In this document: in pieces, positions 26,577 to 34,922 of the stretch
How the letters are laid out: every line of letters begins with the position of its first letter
Position numbering within the stretch: the stretch's first letter is position 1
Source: Phaeobacter bryozoorum
Lineage (GTDB): Bacteria; Pseudomonadota; Alphaproteobacteria; Rhodobacterales; Rhodobacteraceae
Strand: one strand, 5' to 3'
Assembly: GCF_041893525.1 (NCBI RefSeq)
Contig: NZ_CP169068.1
Length of the DNA: 64,000 nucleotides
The notes under the pieces: generated by a model
Told to the model about the DNA's origin: nothing
Databases searched by the model: none
Seen by the model: only the letters and a program-made list of their open reading frames with translations
Program-made: the position numbers and the translations under genes

Positions 26577-27089
26577 ATGCAGATCCTGCGAACGATCGAC
26601 AAGAACGCGGAGCGCTGGCTGCTTCTGGTGTTCTACGTGATGCTGGTCATCACCATGGCAATCGAGGTGATCCGGCGCGAGCTGTTTGCCTTCTCCTCGA
26701 TCTGGGGCGAGGAGATCGTCCGCTATTCCTTCATCTATCTGGCCTGGATCGGTGCCGCCGCCGCGGTCAAGGAACGTGCGCATATCCGCATTGATGTGCT
26801 GATGCACTACCTCGGCCCACGGCCCAAGGCGCTGCTCTATATCTTTGGCGATCTGGTGATGTTCATCGTGGCGCTGGTGGCGCTCTACTGGTCATTCGAG
26901 ACGGTTCTGGTCTCCGCCAAATTCGGATCGGTCAGCCACGGGCTGCGGATTTCGATGGTCTGGTTCCTGATGGCGGTGCCTGTGGGCTTTGCGCTGATGG
27001 TCTGGCGGCTCTTGCAATCCTTCCTGCGCGACTGGCGCAGCCTTCGCGACGGCACCCCCGTCTTCGAAGGCGACAAGCTGTTTGATTGA
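26577..27089 (+). CDS. hpsL: TRAP transporter small membrane subunit (DctQ)
   Basis: 170 residues with four TM helices and the DctQ signature EEIVRYSFIYLAWIGAAAAVKE. It bridges the binding protein and the large permease in the inner membrane. It lies 112 bp after the binding-protein gene and 13 bp before dctM. Confidence 0.85.
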   Translation: MQILRTIDKNAERWLLLVFYVMLVITMAIEVIRRELFAFSSIWGEEIVRYSFIYLAWIGAAAAVKERAHIRIDVLMHYLGPRPKALLYIFGDLVMFIVALVALYWSFETVLVSAKFGSVSHGLRISMVWFLMAVPVGFALMVWRLLQSFLRDWRSLRDGTPVFEGDKLFD

Positions 27090-27102
27090 GGGGCGTTAAG
27101 CG

Positions 27103-28431
27103 ATGCTGTGGAATTCACTCAATCAAACGGTCGAACTGGGATGGGACTTCTACCTGCCGGTGATCATGTTCGTGGCGCTGATTGCGCTGGCGGTACCGGT
27201 CTGGGCCGCCATCGGCGCGGCGGCGATCACCATGCTGGTGATGTCGGGCGACCTGCCGCTGAGCGCCATCGGCGAAAGCCTGTTCACCGGCATTGATGCC
27301 TTTGCGCTGACCGCGGTGCCTTTGTTCATCCTGACCGGCGACGTGCTGGTGCGCACCGGCCTCAGCAAGAAATTTCTGGATGTGGCAGAGGCGCTGACCT
27401 GCTGGACGCGGGGCGGCTTTGGTTCTGCCACGGTGTTGGTCTGCGGCATGTTCGCGGCGATCTCCGGCTCTGACGCTGCCGGTGCTGCCGCCGTTGGACG
27501 GATGACCATCAACCGGCTGGTCGAAAGCGGCTACCCCCGCCCCTATGCCTGCGCGCTGGTGGCTGCGGGCGCCTGTACCGGCATCCTGATCCCGCCCTCC
27601 ATCGCCTATATCATCATCGGTCTGGTGCTGGGCATTTCCGCCTCGACCCTATTCTTGGCGGCGCTGATCCCGGGGATTGCCATTCTGGTGTCGATCCTGG
27701 TCACCAATATCATCATGAACCGGCTTTACACTTATGAGACCGGCGGCAACATGGGGTTCGGTGAATGGCTGGGCAATCTGGGCCAGTCGCTGAAATCCGG
27801 CTGGTATGCCTTCATCGTGCCGGGGATCATCTTCTATGGCATCTTCTCAGGCCGCCTGACCCCGACAGAGGCCGGCGCCACGGCAGTGGTCGTCACCATC
27901 CTGATGGGCTTTGTCCTCGGCACCCTGAAACTGGCGGATTTCCCCGCGATGCTGGTCAGCTCAGCCAAGGTGAACGGGGTGATCCTGCCGATCATCGCCT
28001 TCTCCGCGCCGCTGGCAGAGGCGCTGGCGATCATGGGTGTGCCGCAGGGGTTTGTGACGGCTGTGACCGGGCTGACCGATGACCCCTCTGTGCTGATCCT
28101 GCTGATGATCTGCATCCTGATTGCGGCCGGCTGCGTGATGGAAACGACGCCCAACATCGTGATCCTGGCGCCGATCCTGAAGCCGCTCGCCGACAACATC
28201 GGCATGAACGAAATCCAGTTCTGCATCATGATGATCACCGCGCTGGGGGTCGGCTTTATCACCCCGCCCCTGGGCCTGAACCTCTTTGTCGTCTCCGGCA
28301 TCACCGGCGAGTCCATCCTCAAGATCGCCGCCCGTGCCATCCCCTTTGTGCTGACCATGCTGATCGTGGTGCTGCTGATCGCCTATATCCCCGCGATTTC
28401 GACCACGCTGCTTCCTGATATTTACAAGTAG
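27103..28431 (+). CDS. hpsM: TRAP transporter large permease (DctM)
   Basis: 442 residues, about 12 TM helices. The DctM pattern is clear: VPLFILTGDVLVRTGLS, CGMFAAISGSDAAGAAAVG, PSIAYIIIGLVLG and the late FITPPLGLNLFVVSG. It is the sodium-driven channel subunit. hpsN follows 12 bp later, so transporter and enzymes share one transcript. Confidence 0.9.
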   Translation: MLWNSLNQTVELGWDFYLPVIMFVALIALAVPVWAAIGAAAITMLVMSGDLPLSAIGESLFTGIDAFALTAVPLFILTGDVLVRTGLSKKFLDVAEALTCWTRGGFGSATVLVCGMFAAISGSDAAGAAAVGRMTINRLVESGYPRPYACALVAAGACTGILIPPSIAYIIIGLVLGISASTLFLAALIPGIAILVSILVTNIIMNRLYTYETGGNMGFGEWLGNLGQSLKSGWYAFIVPGIIFYGIFSGRLTPTEAGATAVVVTILMGFVLGTLKLADFPAMLVSSAKVNGVILPIIAFSAPLAEALAIMGVPQGFVTAVTGLTDDPSVLILLMICILIAAGCVMETTPNIVILAPILKPLADNIGMNEIQFCIMMITALGVGFITPPLGLNLFVVSGITGESILKIAARAIPFVLTMLIVVLLIAYIPAISTTLLPDIYK

Positions 28432-28443
28432 GACCCTCTGAAA

Positions 28444-29751
28444 ATGACCCGTGAATACCTGAAAAAGGCGGCCCTGACCCCCAAGTCGGACGCGTCCGAG
28501 ACCCATAAGATCGTGCAAGGCATCCTGGACGACATTGAGGCCGGCGGCGATGCCAAGGCGCTGGAGTATGCCGCGAAGTTCGACAAATACGAGGGTAACG
28601 TCCTGCTGACGGCAGAGGAGATCGAAGCCGCCTGCGCGCAGGTACCGGAGAAGCTCAAGGCCGACATCCGGTTTTCCCACGACAACGTGCGCCGCTTTGC
28701 CGAGCTGCAGAAAAGCACGATGCAGAACGTGGAGACCGAAATCTCCCCCGGCTTCGTCACCGGGCAAAAGGTGATCCCGGTGGATGCGGCGGGCTGCTAT
28801 GTGCCGGGCGGGCGCTACAGCCATATCGCCAGCGCCATCATGACCGTGACCACCGCCAAGGTGGCGGGCTGCAAGCACATCACCGCCTGCTCGCCGCCGC
28901 GCCCGGGCGTCGGCGTGGCCCCCGCCATCGTCTATGCCGCCTATATCTGCGGCGCCGACAAGATCATGGCGATGGGCGGCGTGCAGGGGGTTGCGGCGAT
29001 GACCTTTGGCCTCTTTGGCCTGCCCAAGGCGAATATCCTGGTCGGTCCCGGCAACCAGTTCGTCGCGGAGGCCAAGCGCATCCTGTTCGGCCGCGTCGGC
29101 ATCGACATGATCGCAGGCCCCACCGACAGCCTGATCCTGGCCGACCGCACCGCCGACGCCCATATCGTCGCCACCGATCTGGTGAGTCAGGCCGAGCATG
29201 GCTACAACTCTCCGGTCTGGCTGGTGACCGACGATCGCGCCCTGGCCGAGGACGTCATGCGGCTGGTGCCGGGGCTGATCGACGACCTGCCGGAGGTGAA
29301 CCGCGAGAACGCCGCCGCCGCCTGGCGCGACTATGCCGAGGTGATCCTGTGCAAAGACCGCGAGGATATGGCGGCCTGCTCCGACGAATACGCGCCCGAG
29401 CATCTGACCGTGCAGGCAGAGGATCTGGACTGGTGGCTGGAGCAGCTGACCTGCTACGGCTCGCTGTTTCTGGGCGAGGAGACCACGGTCTCTTACGGGG
29501 ACAAGGCGGCGGGCACCAACCACGTGCTGCCGACCTCGCGCGCGGCCAGCTATACCGGCGGCCTCAGCGTTCACAAATACATGAAGATCGTCACCTGGCA
29601 GCGCGCCACCCGCGAAGGCTCGAAACCGGTGGCGGAGGCCACAGCGCGCATTGCCCGGCTGGAAGGGATGGAAGGCCACGCCCGCGCTGCTGATGTGCGG
29701 CTGGCCAAGTATTTCCCGGACGAAACCTTTGACCTGACCGCCAATGGCTGA
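28444..29751 (+). CDS. hpsN: Sulfopropanediol 3-dehydrogenase HpsN
   Basis: 435 residues of the histidinol-dehydrogenase fold, with no his genes nearby. HisD-type features: AGCYVPGGRYSH, the NAD site GGVQGVAAMTFG, GPGNQFVAEAKR, GIDMIAGPTDS, SQAEHG (metal/catalytic His) and EYAPEHLTV. HpsN oxidises (R)-DHPS to (R)-sulfolactate with two NAD+. The family call over HisD rests on the context: TRAP transporter, hpsO/hpsP-type dehydrogenases and comDE. Its end overlaps hpsO by 8 nt. Confidence 0.85.
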   Translation: MTREYLKKAALTPKSDASETHKIVQGILDDIEAGGDAKALEYAAKFDKYEGNVLLTAEEIEAACAQVPEKLKADIRFSHDNVRRFAELQKSTMQNVETEISPGFVTGQKVIPVDAAGCYVPGGRYSHIASAIMTVTTAKVAGCKHITACSPPRPGVGVAPAIVYAAYICGADKIMAMGGVQGVAAMTFGLFGLPKANILVGPGNQFVAEAKRILFGRVGIDMIAGPTDSLILADRTADAHIVATDLVSQAEHGYNSPVWLVTDDRALAEDVMRLVPGLIDDLPEVNRENAAAAWRDYAEVILCKDREDMAACSDEYAPEHLTVQAEDLDWWLEQLTCYGSLFLGEETTVSYGDKAAGTNHVLPTSRAASYTGGLSVHKYMKIVTWQRATREGSKPVAEATARIARLEGMEGHARAADVRLAKYFPDETFDLTANG

Positions 29752-30505
29752 CCCGCGCGCCCTGTTCGATCTGACGGGCCGGACCGCCTGCATCACCGGC
29801 GCCAGCTCCGGGCTGGGGCGGCGCGCGGCCATCGCGCTGGCCGCCGCCGGAGCGCAGGTGGTGGCGGTGGCGCGCCGGGCGGAGGCGCTGGCAAGCCTTT
29901 GTGCAGAGATCGGACCAAGCGCGGCTTACGCGGTCGCGGATGTGGCGGACCGCAGCGCAATGGAGGCGCTGCGGGACACCGTCACCGACCCTTTTGGCGC
30001 GCCGGACATCCTGATCCACGCGGCCGGCGTCAACACGCGGCAGCCTGCGGATGAGGTGACCACGGAAGGCTGGGACCGCACCCTGGCGCTGAACCTCTCG
30101 GCGCCCTTCTTCCTTAGCCAAACGTTTGTGCCTGCGATGAAGGACCGGGGCTGGGGGCGGATCGTCAATTTCGCCTCGCTCCAGACAACCCGCGCCTTTC
30201 CCGGCGGCATCGCCTATGGCGCCAGCAAGGGCGGGATCGGCCAGCTGACCCGCGCCATGGCAGAGGCCTGGTCGCCCCATGGCATCACCGCCAACGCGAT
30301 CGGCCCGGGCTTCTTCCCGACGGAGCTGACCCAGGCGGTGTTCGAGGATGACGCCCGCGCCGCCCGCAACGCCGCGCAGACCTGCATCGGCCGCAACGGG
30401 CGGCTGGACGATCTCGACGGGCCGCTCTTGTTCCTGTGCTCGGAGGCTTCGGCCTATGTCACCGGGCAAATCCTGATGGTTGACGGGGGGTTCACCGCGA
30501 AATGA
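29744..30505 (+). CDS. hpsO: Short-chain dehydrogenase, HpsO-type
   Basis: 253 residues, classical SDR. The cofactor site is TGASSGLGRRAA, the NAG-equivalent is HAAGVNT, and catalysis uses Ser in NFASLQTT and the YGASK motif. Together with HpsP it is expected to interconvert DHPS enantiomers through 3-sulfo-dihydroxyacetone, so both isomers reach HpsN. The ATG lies inside the end of hpsN and its stop overlaps hpsP (ATGA). Confidence 0.8.
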   Translation: MADPRALFDLTGRTACITGASSGLGRRAAIALAAAGAQVVAVARRAEALASLCAEIGPSAAYAVADVADRSAMEALRDTVTDPFGAPDILIHAAGVNTRQPADEVTTEGWDRTLALNLSAPFFLSQTFVPAMKDRGWGRIVNFASLQTTRAFPGGIAYGASKGGIGQLTRAMAEAWSPHGITANAIGPGFFPTELTQAVFEDDARAARNAAQTCIGRNGRLDDLDGPLLFLCSEASAYVTGQILMVDGGFTAK

Positions 30506-31482
30506 AAGCCTTGGTTTATGAAGGGGTTGAGACGCTTGCCGTCCGCGATATGCCGATGGCCGCGGGCCAGCCGGGCGAGCATCTGATCCGCATCCATGCC
30601 TCCGGCATCTGCGGGTCGGACATGCACGCCTATCTAGGCCACGACAGCCGCCGGCCCGCACCGCTGATCCTCGGGCACGAAGCCGCCGGGGTGATCGAGG
30701 ACGGGGCGGATGCGGGCAGACGGGTGACAATCAACCCGCTGGTGACCTGCGGCAGTTGTGCGGCCTGCGCATCGGGGCGCGAAAACCTCTGCGCCAGCCG
30801 CCAGATCATCTCCATGCCCCCGCGCGAGGGCGCCTTTGCCCAGTTCGTGGCGATGCCGGAACGCAATCTGGTGACCGTGCCGGACGCGGTCCCGCTCGCA
30901 AAGGCCGCGCTGGCGGAGCCGCTGGCAGTGAGCTGGCACGCCGCCCGGCTGGCGCTGGAGGCGCTGCACCCGGACACCGAACGCCGCGCGCTGGTGATCG
31001 GCGGCGGTGCCATCGGGCTGGCGGCGGCGCTGGCGCTCAGCGCGATGGGGGTGGAGGACGTCACGATCCAGGAACCAAACGAAGCGCGACGTGCCTTTCT
31101 GACAGATCGCTGCGGCCAACAGGCGGTGGCGGAGTTTCAGGGCATGGTGCCGCTGGTGGTGGACGCGGTGGGCTATGCCGCCACCCGCGCCGCCGCCTCT
31201 GCCACTGCCGCGCCCGGCGGGGTGATAGCCCATGTCGGCCTCGGCGAAGACACCGGCGGCTTGGATATCCGCCGCATGACCCTGCAGGAAATCACCTTCA
31301 TCGGCACCTACACCTATACCGCGCAAGACTTCCGCGACACCGCGCAGGCGATCTTTGACGGCCGCCTCGGGCCGCTGGACTGGTCTGAGCTGCGTCCGCT
31401 GTCAGAGGGCGCCGCCGCCTTCCGCGACCTGCGCAGCGGCGCGGTGGCGGCGCCCAAGATCATCCTCGACCCCTGGGCCTGA
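30502..31482 (+). CDS. hpsP: Zinc-type alcohol dehydrogenase, HpsP-type
   Basis: 326 residues, medium-chain dehydrogenase. Catalytic zinc ligands in SGICGSDMHAY and LGHEAAGVIE; structural zinc cysteines in CGSCAACASGRENLC; NAD site VIGGGAIGLAAAL. It is the (S)-DHPS 2-dehydrogenase candidate that pairs with HpsO for isomerisation. It overlaps hpsO by 4 nt. Confidence 0.8.
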   Translation: MKALVYEGVETLAVRDMPMAAGQPGEHLIRIHASGICGSDMHAYLGHDSRRPAPLILGHEAAGVIEDGADAGRRVTINPLVTCGSCAACASGRENLCASRQIISMPPREGAFAQFVAMPERNLVTVPDAVPLAKAALAEPLAVSWHAARLALEALHPDTERRALVIGGGAIGLAAALALSAMGVEDVTIQEPNEARRAFLTDRCGQQAVAEFQGMVPLVVDAVGYAATRAAASATAAPGGVIAHVGLGEDTGGLDIRRMTLQEITFIGTYTYTAQDFRDTAQAIFDGRLGPLDWSELRPLSEGAAAFRDLRSGAVAAPKIILDPWA

Positions 31483-31512
31483 GCCCGCGCCCCTAACAAA
31501 CGGAGAGCAACG

Positions 31513-31923
31513 ATGTATGACAAAATCCTGGTTCCCATGGCTCTGGATCACGGGGTGTCGGGGACAACGCTGAAGGCCGCCGCCACCCTATGTAATCCCG
31601 GCGGGCAGATCACGGCGCTGCATGTCTATGAGGCACCACAGGGATCCGTCAGCACCTACCTCGACGAGGACACCCTGCGCGAAGGCCTGGCCAACGCCCG
31701 TCTGCAGCTGACAAAGAAAACCGCAGATCATGGCGATGTATCGACAGAAATCGTCAAGGGCCGGTCCTACCGCGCCATTGTCGAATACGCGCAGCAGCAC
31801 GGCATGGACTGCATCGTCGTCGGCTCCCACAAACCGGGTCTCAGCGATTTTTTCCTCGGCTCGACGGCTGCCCGCGTGGTCCGCCACGCGCCCTGCGCCG
31901 TGCATGTCTGCCGCACCACCTGA
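31513..31923 (+). CDS. Universal stress protein (UspA family)
   Basis: 136 residues with the Usp fold: N-terminal YDKILVPMALDHG and the C-terminal ATP-binding motif GSHKPGLSDFFLGSTAARVVRHAPCAV. Usp genes are common beside TRAP and ectoine or sulfonate transporters, where they may modulate uptake. It lies 30 bp after hpsP and 39 bp before comD, so it is inside the sulfonate operon. Confidence 0.87.
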   Translation: MYDKILVPMALDHGVSGTTLKAAATLCNPGGQITALHVYEAPQGSVSTYLDEDTLREGLANARLQLTKKTADHGDVSTEIVKGRSYRAIVEYAQQHGMDCIVVGSHKPGLSDFFLGSTAARVVRHAPCAVHVCRTT

Positions 31924-31962
31924 CCCCGAGAAACAAGACACCCGAAGCAAAGGCAACCAACC

Positions 31963-32469
31963 ATGACCATAGACAAGAGGATCGCTGACGATCTGGCGGC
32001 CAACGGCGTCTCCTTCGTCACCACCGTGCCCTGCAAGCAGCTGGCCGGTGTGATCGAGGAGATCGACCAGCGCGACGACATCTTCCATATCCCCTCCAAC
32101 AAGGAGGATGAGGGCATGGGGCTGTGCGCCGGCGCCTGGATGGGCGGCAAGCGCCCAGCCATCATCATGCAGAACACTGCCATCGGGGTGACCATCAATA
32201 CGCTGGCGACGCTGATCCAGTACTACCGGATGCCGCTGCCGATGCTGATCTCCTACCGCGGCGAGCTGCGCGAGCCGGTGGCCTGCCAGGTCGAAATGGC
32301 GGTGCATACCAAGGCGCTCCTGGCGCAGCTCAACATCCCCGCCTACCACTTTCACTGGCAGAAAGATGTCGAGGAGCTGGACAACATCCTGAAATACACC
32401 TTCATGTGCAACAAACCCGTTGCCATCCTGACCGACGCCAACTTCTGGGGAGGCTATGGCGACCAATGA
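31963..32469 (+). CDS. comD: Sulfopyruvate decarboxylase alpha subunit
   Basis: 168 residues, the Pyr half of a ThDP-dependent decarboxylase. Features: FVTTVPCKQLAGVIEEI and IPSNKEDEGMGLCAGAWMGG, whose Glu is the expected cofactor activator. With ComE it converts sulfopyruvate to sulfoacetaldehyde and CO2. Its stop overlaps comE (ATGA), in keeping with a heteromeric enzyme made in equal amounts. Confidence 0.88.
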   Translation: MTIDKRIADDLAANGVSFVTTVPCKQLAGVIEEIDQRDDIFHIPSNKEDEGMGLCAGAWMGGKRPAIIMQNTAIGVTINTLATLIQYYRMPLPMLISYRGELREPVACQVEMAVHTKALLAQLNIPAYHFHWQKDVEELDNILKYTFMCNKPVAILTDANFWGGYGDQ

Positions 32470-33020
32470 TCCGTTCCGAAATCCTGAAAGAGATCGCGCC
32501 GATCCTGCGCAACGAACTGGTGGTCTGCAATATCGGCATTCCGTCGCAAGAGCTGCACGCCATCGACGACCAGCCCAGCAATTTCTACATGCTGGGCACC
32601 ATGGGGCTTGCCTCCTCCATCGGGCTGGGGCTGGCGCTGGCGCAGCCGAAGCCGGTCATCGTGATCGACGGGGACGGCTCGATCCTGACCAACCTCGGCA
32701 CCCTGCCCACCATCGGCAACAATGCGCCCGGCAACTACATCCTGATGATCATCGACAACGGCTCCTATGGCTCCACCGGCGATCAGCCGACCTACACCAG
32801 CCAGCGCACCGATCTGGCCGGCATGGCCCGCGCCGCCGGCTGCGCCCGGGTTGTGGAGGTGCAGGACAAGGACACCGGCCCTGCGCTGGAGGAGGCTTTG
32901 GCCAGCGGCGAGGCGACGGTTCTGGTGGTCAAATGCGACAGCGGCAACGCCAAGATGCCGGTGATCACGATGGACCCGGTGGTGATCCGCGACCGCTTCA
33001 TGAAGGCCGTGGCCGGCTGA
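32466..33020 (+). CDS. comE: Sulfopyruvate decarboxylase beta subunit
   Basis: 184 residues, the PP half. The ThDP-Mg site is IDGDGSILTNLGTLPTIG ... IIDNGSYGSTG, and the LGTMGLASSIGLGLALA segment is typical. The start at 32466 is fixed by the 4-nt overlap with comD. Its stop shares one base with the next ATG (TGATG). It completes the ComDE enzyme. Confidence 0.88.
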   Translation: MIRSEILKEIAPILRNELVVCNIGIPSQELHAIDDQPSNFYMLGTMGLASSIGLGLALAQPKPVIVIDGDGSILTNLGTLPTIGNNAPGNYILMIIDNGSYGSTGDQPTYTSQRTDLAGMARAAGCARVVEVQDKDTGPALEEALASGEATVLVVKCDSGNAKMPVITMDPVVIRDRFMKAVAG

Positions 33021-34129
33021 TGGGTGCAGGCGCCATCCATTCGGCCGAGGACGCCCGCCGCCTGGCCCGGCGGCGGCTGCCCTGGATGGTGTTTGACTAT
33101 ATCGACGGTGCCGCCGGACAGGAGACCGGGGCGGCTCGCAACCGCGCTGCCCTGGACGCCATCACCCTGCGGCCCCGTATCCTGCGCGATGTCAGCCAGC
33201 GGTCGCTGGCGGTTCGGATTTTTGGTGCCGAGGCGGACCGGCCCTTCGGGATTGCCCCCATGGGCATGTGCAACCTCGCCGCCCCCGGCGCCGACCTGAT
33301 GCTAGCCCGGCTGGCGGCGCGCTACCGGGTACCGCATGGGGTTTCCACCGTTGCCTCGACACCGCTGGAAACCATCCTGGAAGCGGCAGAAGGCTATGCC
33401 TGGTTCCAGCTCTATTTCAGCGGCGACGGCACTGGCACCTTCAAGCTGGCTGAACGGGCCCGTGCAGCCGGGTACCAGACGCTGGTGCTGACGGTGGATG
33501 TGCCCGAGGTGGGCCGCCGCCCGCGCGAGTTGCGCCATGGCTTCAAAATGCCGTTCCGCATCGGCCCGCGGCAGTTCGTCGATTTTGCCCTGCACCCGCG
33601 CTGGTCGCTGACCACCCTGCTGAAGGGCAAGCCGGTGATGGCGAATTTCCAGATGGAGGGCTATGACTTCGACCGCACCGAAAGCCGGGCGCGCGCCACT
33701 TGGGACACGCTGGCACGGCTGCGCGACCTCTGGCCCGGTAAGCTGGTGATCAAGGGCGTGCTGGACGTTGAAGACGCCCGCGCGCTGGTGGCGGCGGGCG
33801 TCGATGCCATTCAAGTCTCCAGCCACGGCGCCCGGCAGCTTGAGGCAGCCCCTACCCCGATCGAGATGCTCGCGAAGATCCGGGCCGCGCTGGGGCCGGA
33901 ATTCCCGGTGTTCTACGACAGCGGCCTCCGGTCGGGTGAAGACATCCTTAAAGCCTTGTCCATGGGGGCTGATTTTGTATTTCTGGGCCGCATTTTGCAG
34001 TTTGCGATTGCTGCAAAAGGAGAATCCGGGCTGACCCAGCTTTGGCAGGCAATCAGCGACGAGTTGAGTATTGCCATGGCACAGACCGGGCGCCACTCAC
34101 TGGATCGCCATAACCATCAGATCTGCTAA
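33020..34129 (+). CDS. slcD: FMN-dependent alpha-hydroxy-acid dehydrogenase, probable sulfolactate dehydrogenase
   Basis: 369 residues of the lactate/glycolate oxidase (FMN) family. It starts ARRRLPWMVFDYIDGAAGQE, with FMN sites PFGIAPMGMCNL and WFQLYF, catalytic HGARQL, and phosphate site FYDSGLRSGEDILKAL. In this operon it should oxidise sulfolactate made by HpsN to sulfopyruvate for ComDE, matching the SlcD role described in Roseovarius. A general lactate oxidase is the alternative. Last gene of the operon; converges on luxI 35 bp downstream. Confidence 0.78.
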   Translation: MGAGAIHSAEDARRLARRRLPWMVFDYIDGAAGQETGAARNRAALDAITLRPRILRDVSQRSLAVRIFGAEADRPFGIAPMGMCNLAAPGADLMLARLAARYRVPHGVSTVASTPLETILEAAEGYAWFQLYFSGDGTGTFKLAERARAAGYQTLVLTVDVPEVGRRPRELRHGFKMPFRIGPRQFVDFALHPRWSLTTLLKGKPVMANFQMEGYDFDRTESRARATWDTLARLRDLWPGKLVIKGVLDVEDARALVAAGVDAIQVSSHGARQLEAAPTPIEMLAKIRAALGPEFPVFYDSGLRSGEDILKALSMGADFVFLGRILQFAIAAKGESGLTQLWQAISDELSIAMAQTGRHSLDRHNHQIC

Positions 34130-34164
34130 GATAACGAAATACCCGCGCGTGCCGCCCTGCGCAT

Positions 34165-34767
34165 TCACGCCGCATCGCTGCGCTGGCTTTTTGCAACGAC
34201 GCTAAGGTGGTAGGCTTGGCAGATTTCTCCACCCGCTTCGAACCGGGGGCCTGCCGAGCTTATCGAGAGGCTGGCCCTGCGCATGAGCAGCGCCGCCGTC
34301 ACCGAGGTGATACACAAGAACGTATCAATATTCCAATCCCGGGCGAAACGGGCAAACCCCTGTTCCAGCAGCCGCCGCACCCGCATTCTGTCACGGGCTC
34401 CCAGAGTGTCTTCGACAAAGAACCGGCTGACCTCCCAGATCCCCGGATCCTGTGGCGCGGCGTCATCCAGCACATTGGAGGGCAGCCCCGGCAGCAGGCC
34501 CAGCTGCGCATCCCGCAACATATAGCTGGTGTTCATACATTGCGCTGTTGTGGGGGTCAGCCTAAAGCCGCCGAGAACAGCCATCCCGTCGTGAACTGCA
34601 CAGTAGATACTCTCGGGCGTGTCATATTGGTCGAACTCCAATCCACGCACATTGGGCAGATCCCAGCGCCGTAGCTTGACGAAATGACGGTAGCGCGCGC
34701 GCAAAAGTTCGGTAAAGAGCGCGCCGGTCTCCCCAAAATTATCAAATGTAATATCTGTCGACTGCAT
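34165..34767 (-). CDS. luxI: Acyl-homoserine lactone synthase (LuxI family)
   Basis: 200 residues from the ATG at 34767. Diagnostic residues are in place: RARYRHFVKLRRWDLP (Arg, Phe, Trp), the acidic GLEFDQYDTPESIY, GGFRLTPTT, and EVSRFFVEDT with the conserved Glu and Arg. It makes an acyl-homoserine lactone signal from SAM and acyl-ACP. No LuxR receptor gene is in the window, so it is locally an orphan; a hybrid kinase gene lies upstream on the same strand, 155 bp away. Confidence 0.88.
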   Translation of the reverse strand: MQSTDITFDNFGETGALFTELLRARYRHFVKLRRWDLPNVRGLEFDQYDTPESIYCAVHDGMAVLGGFRLTPTTAQCMNTSYMLRDAQLGLLPGLPSNVLDDAAPQDPGIWEVSRFFVEDTLGARDRMRVRRLLEQGFARFARDWNIDTFLCITSVTAALLMRRASLSISSAGPRFEAGGEICQAYHLSVVAKSQRSDAA

Positions 34768-34922
34768 CCGCGATCCGGCCAGCTGTTCCTGCCGCCCGCG
34801 GGCGTGCATTCTGCAAATTTATCGAAAATTTGACTCAACCTATCCGGCAATCGTAAATTTTGAATTAATTCCTGTGGGTTGAACTTCTTTTTACGAACGG
34901 TTCTTGTCGGTGTGAGAGCCGA

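Noticed and set aside
28444..29751. Histidinol dehydrogenase (hisD)
   Set aside because: Fold is the same, but the gene sits in a sulfonate operon with hpsO/hpsP-type dehydrogenases and comDE, without other his genes.
27961..29832. 623-codon open frame on the minus strand opposite hpsM-hpsN
   Set aside because: It lies opposite two well-supported genes with clear family motifs, and its own product is His/Gly/Arg-rich low-complexity sequence typical of high-GC shadows.
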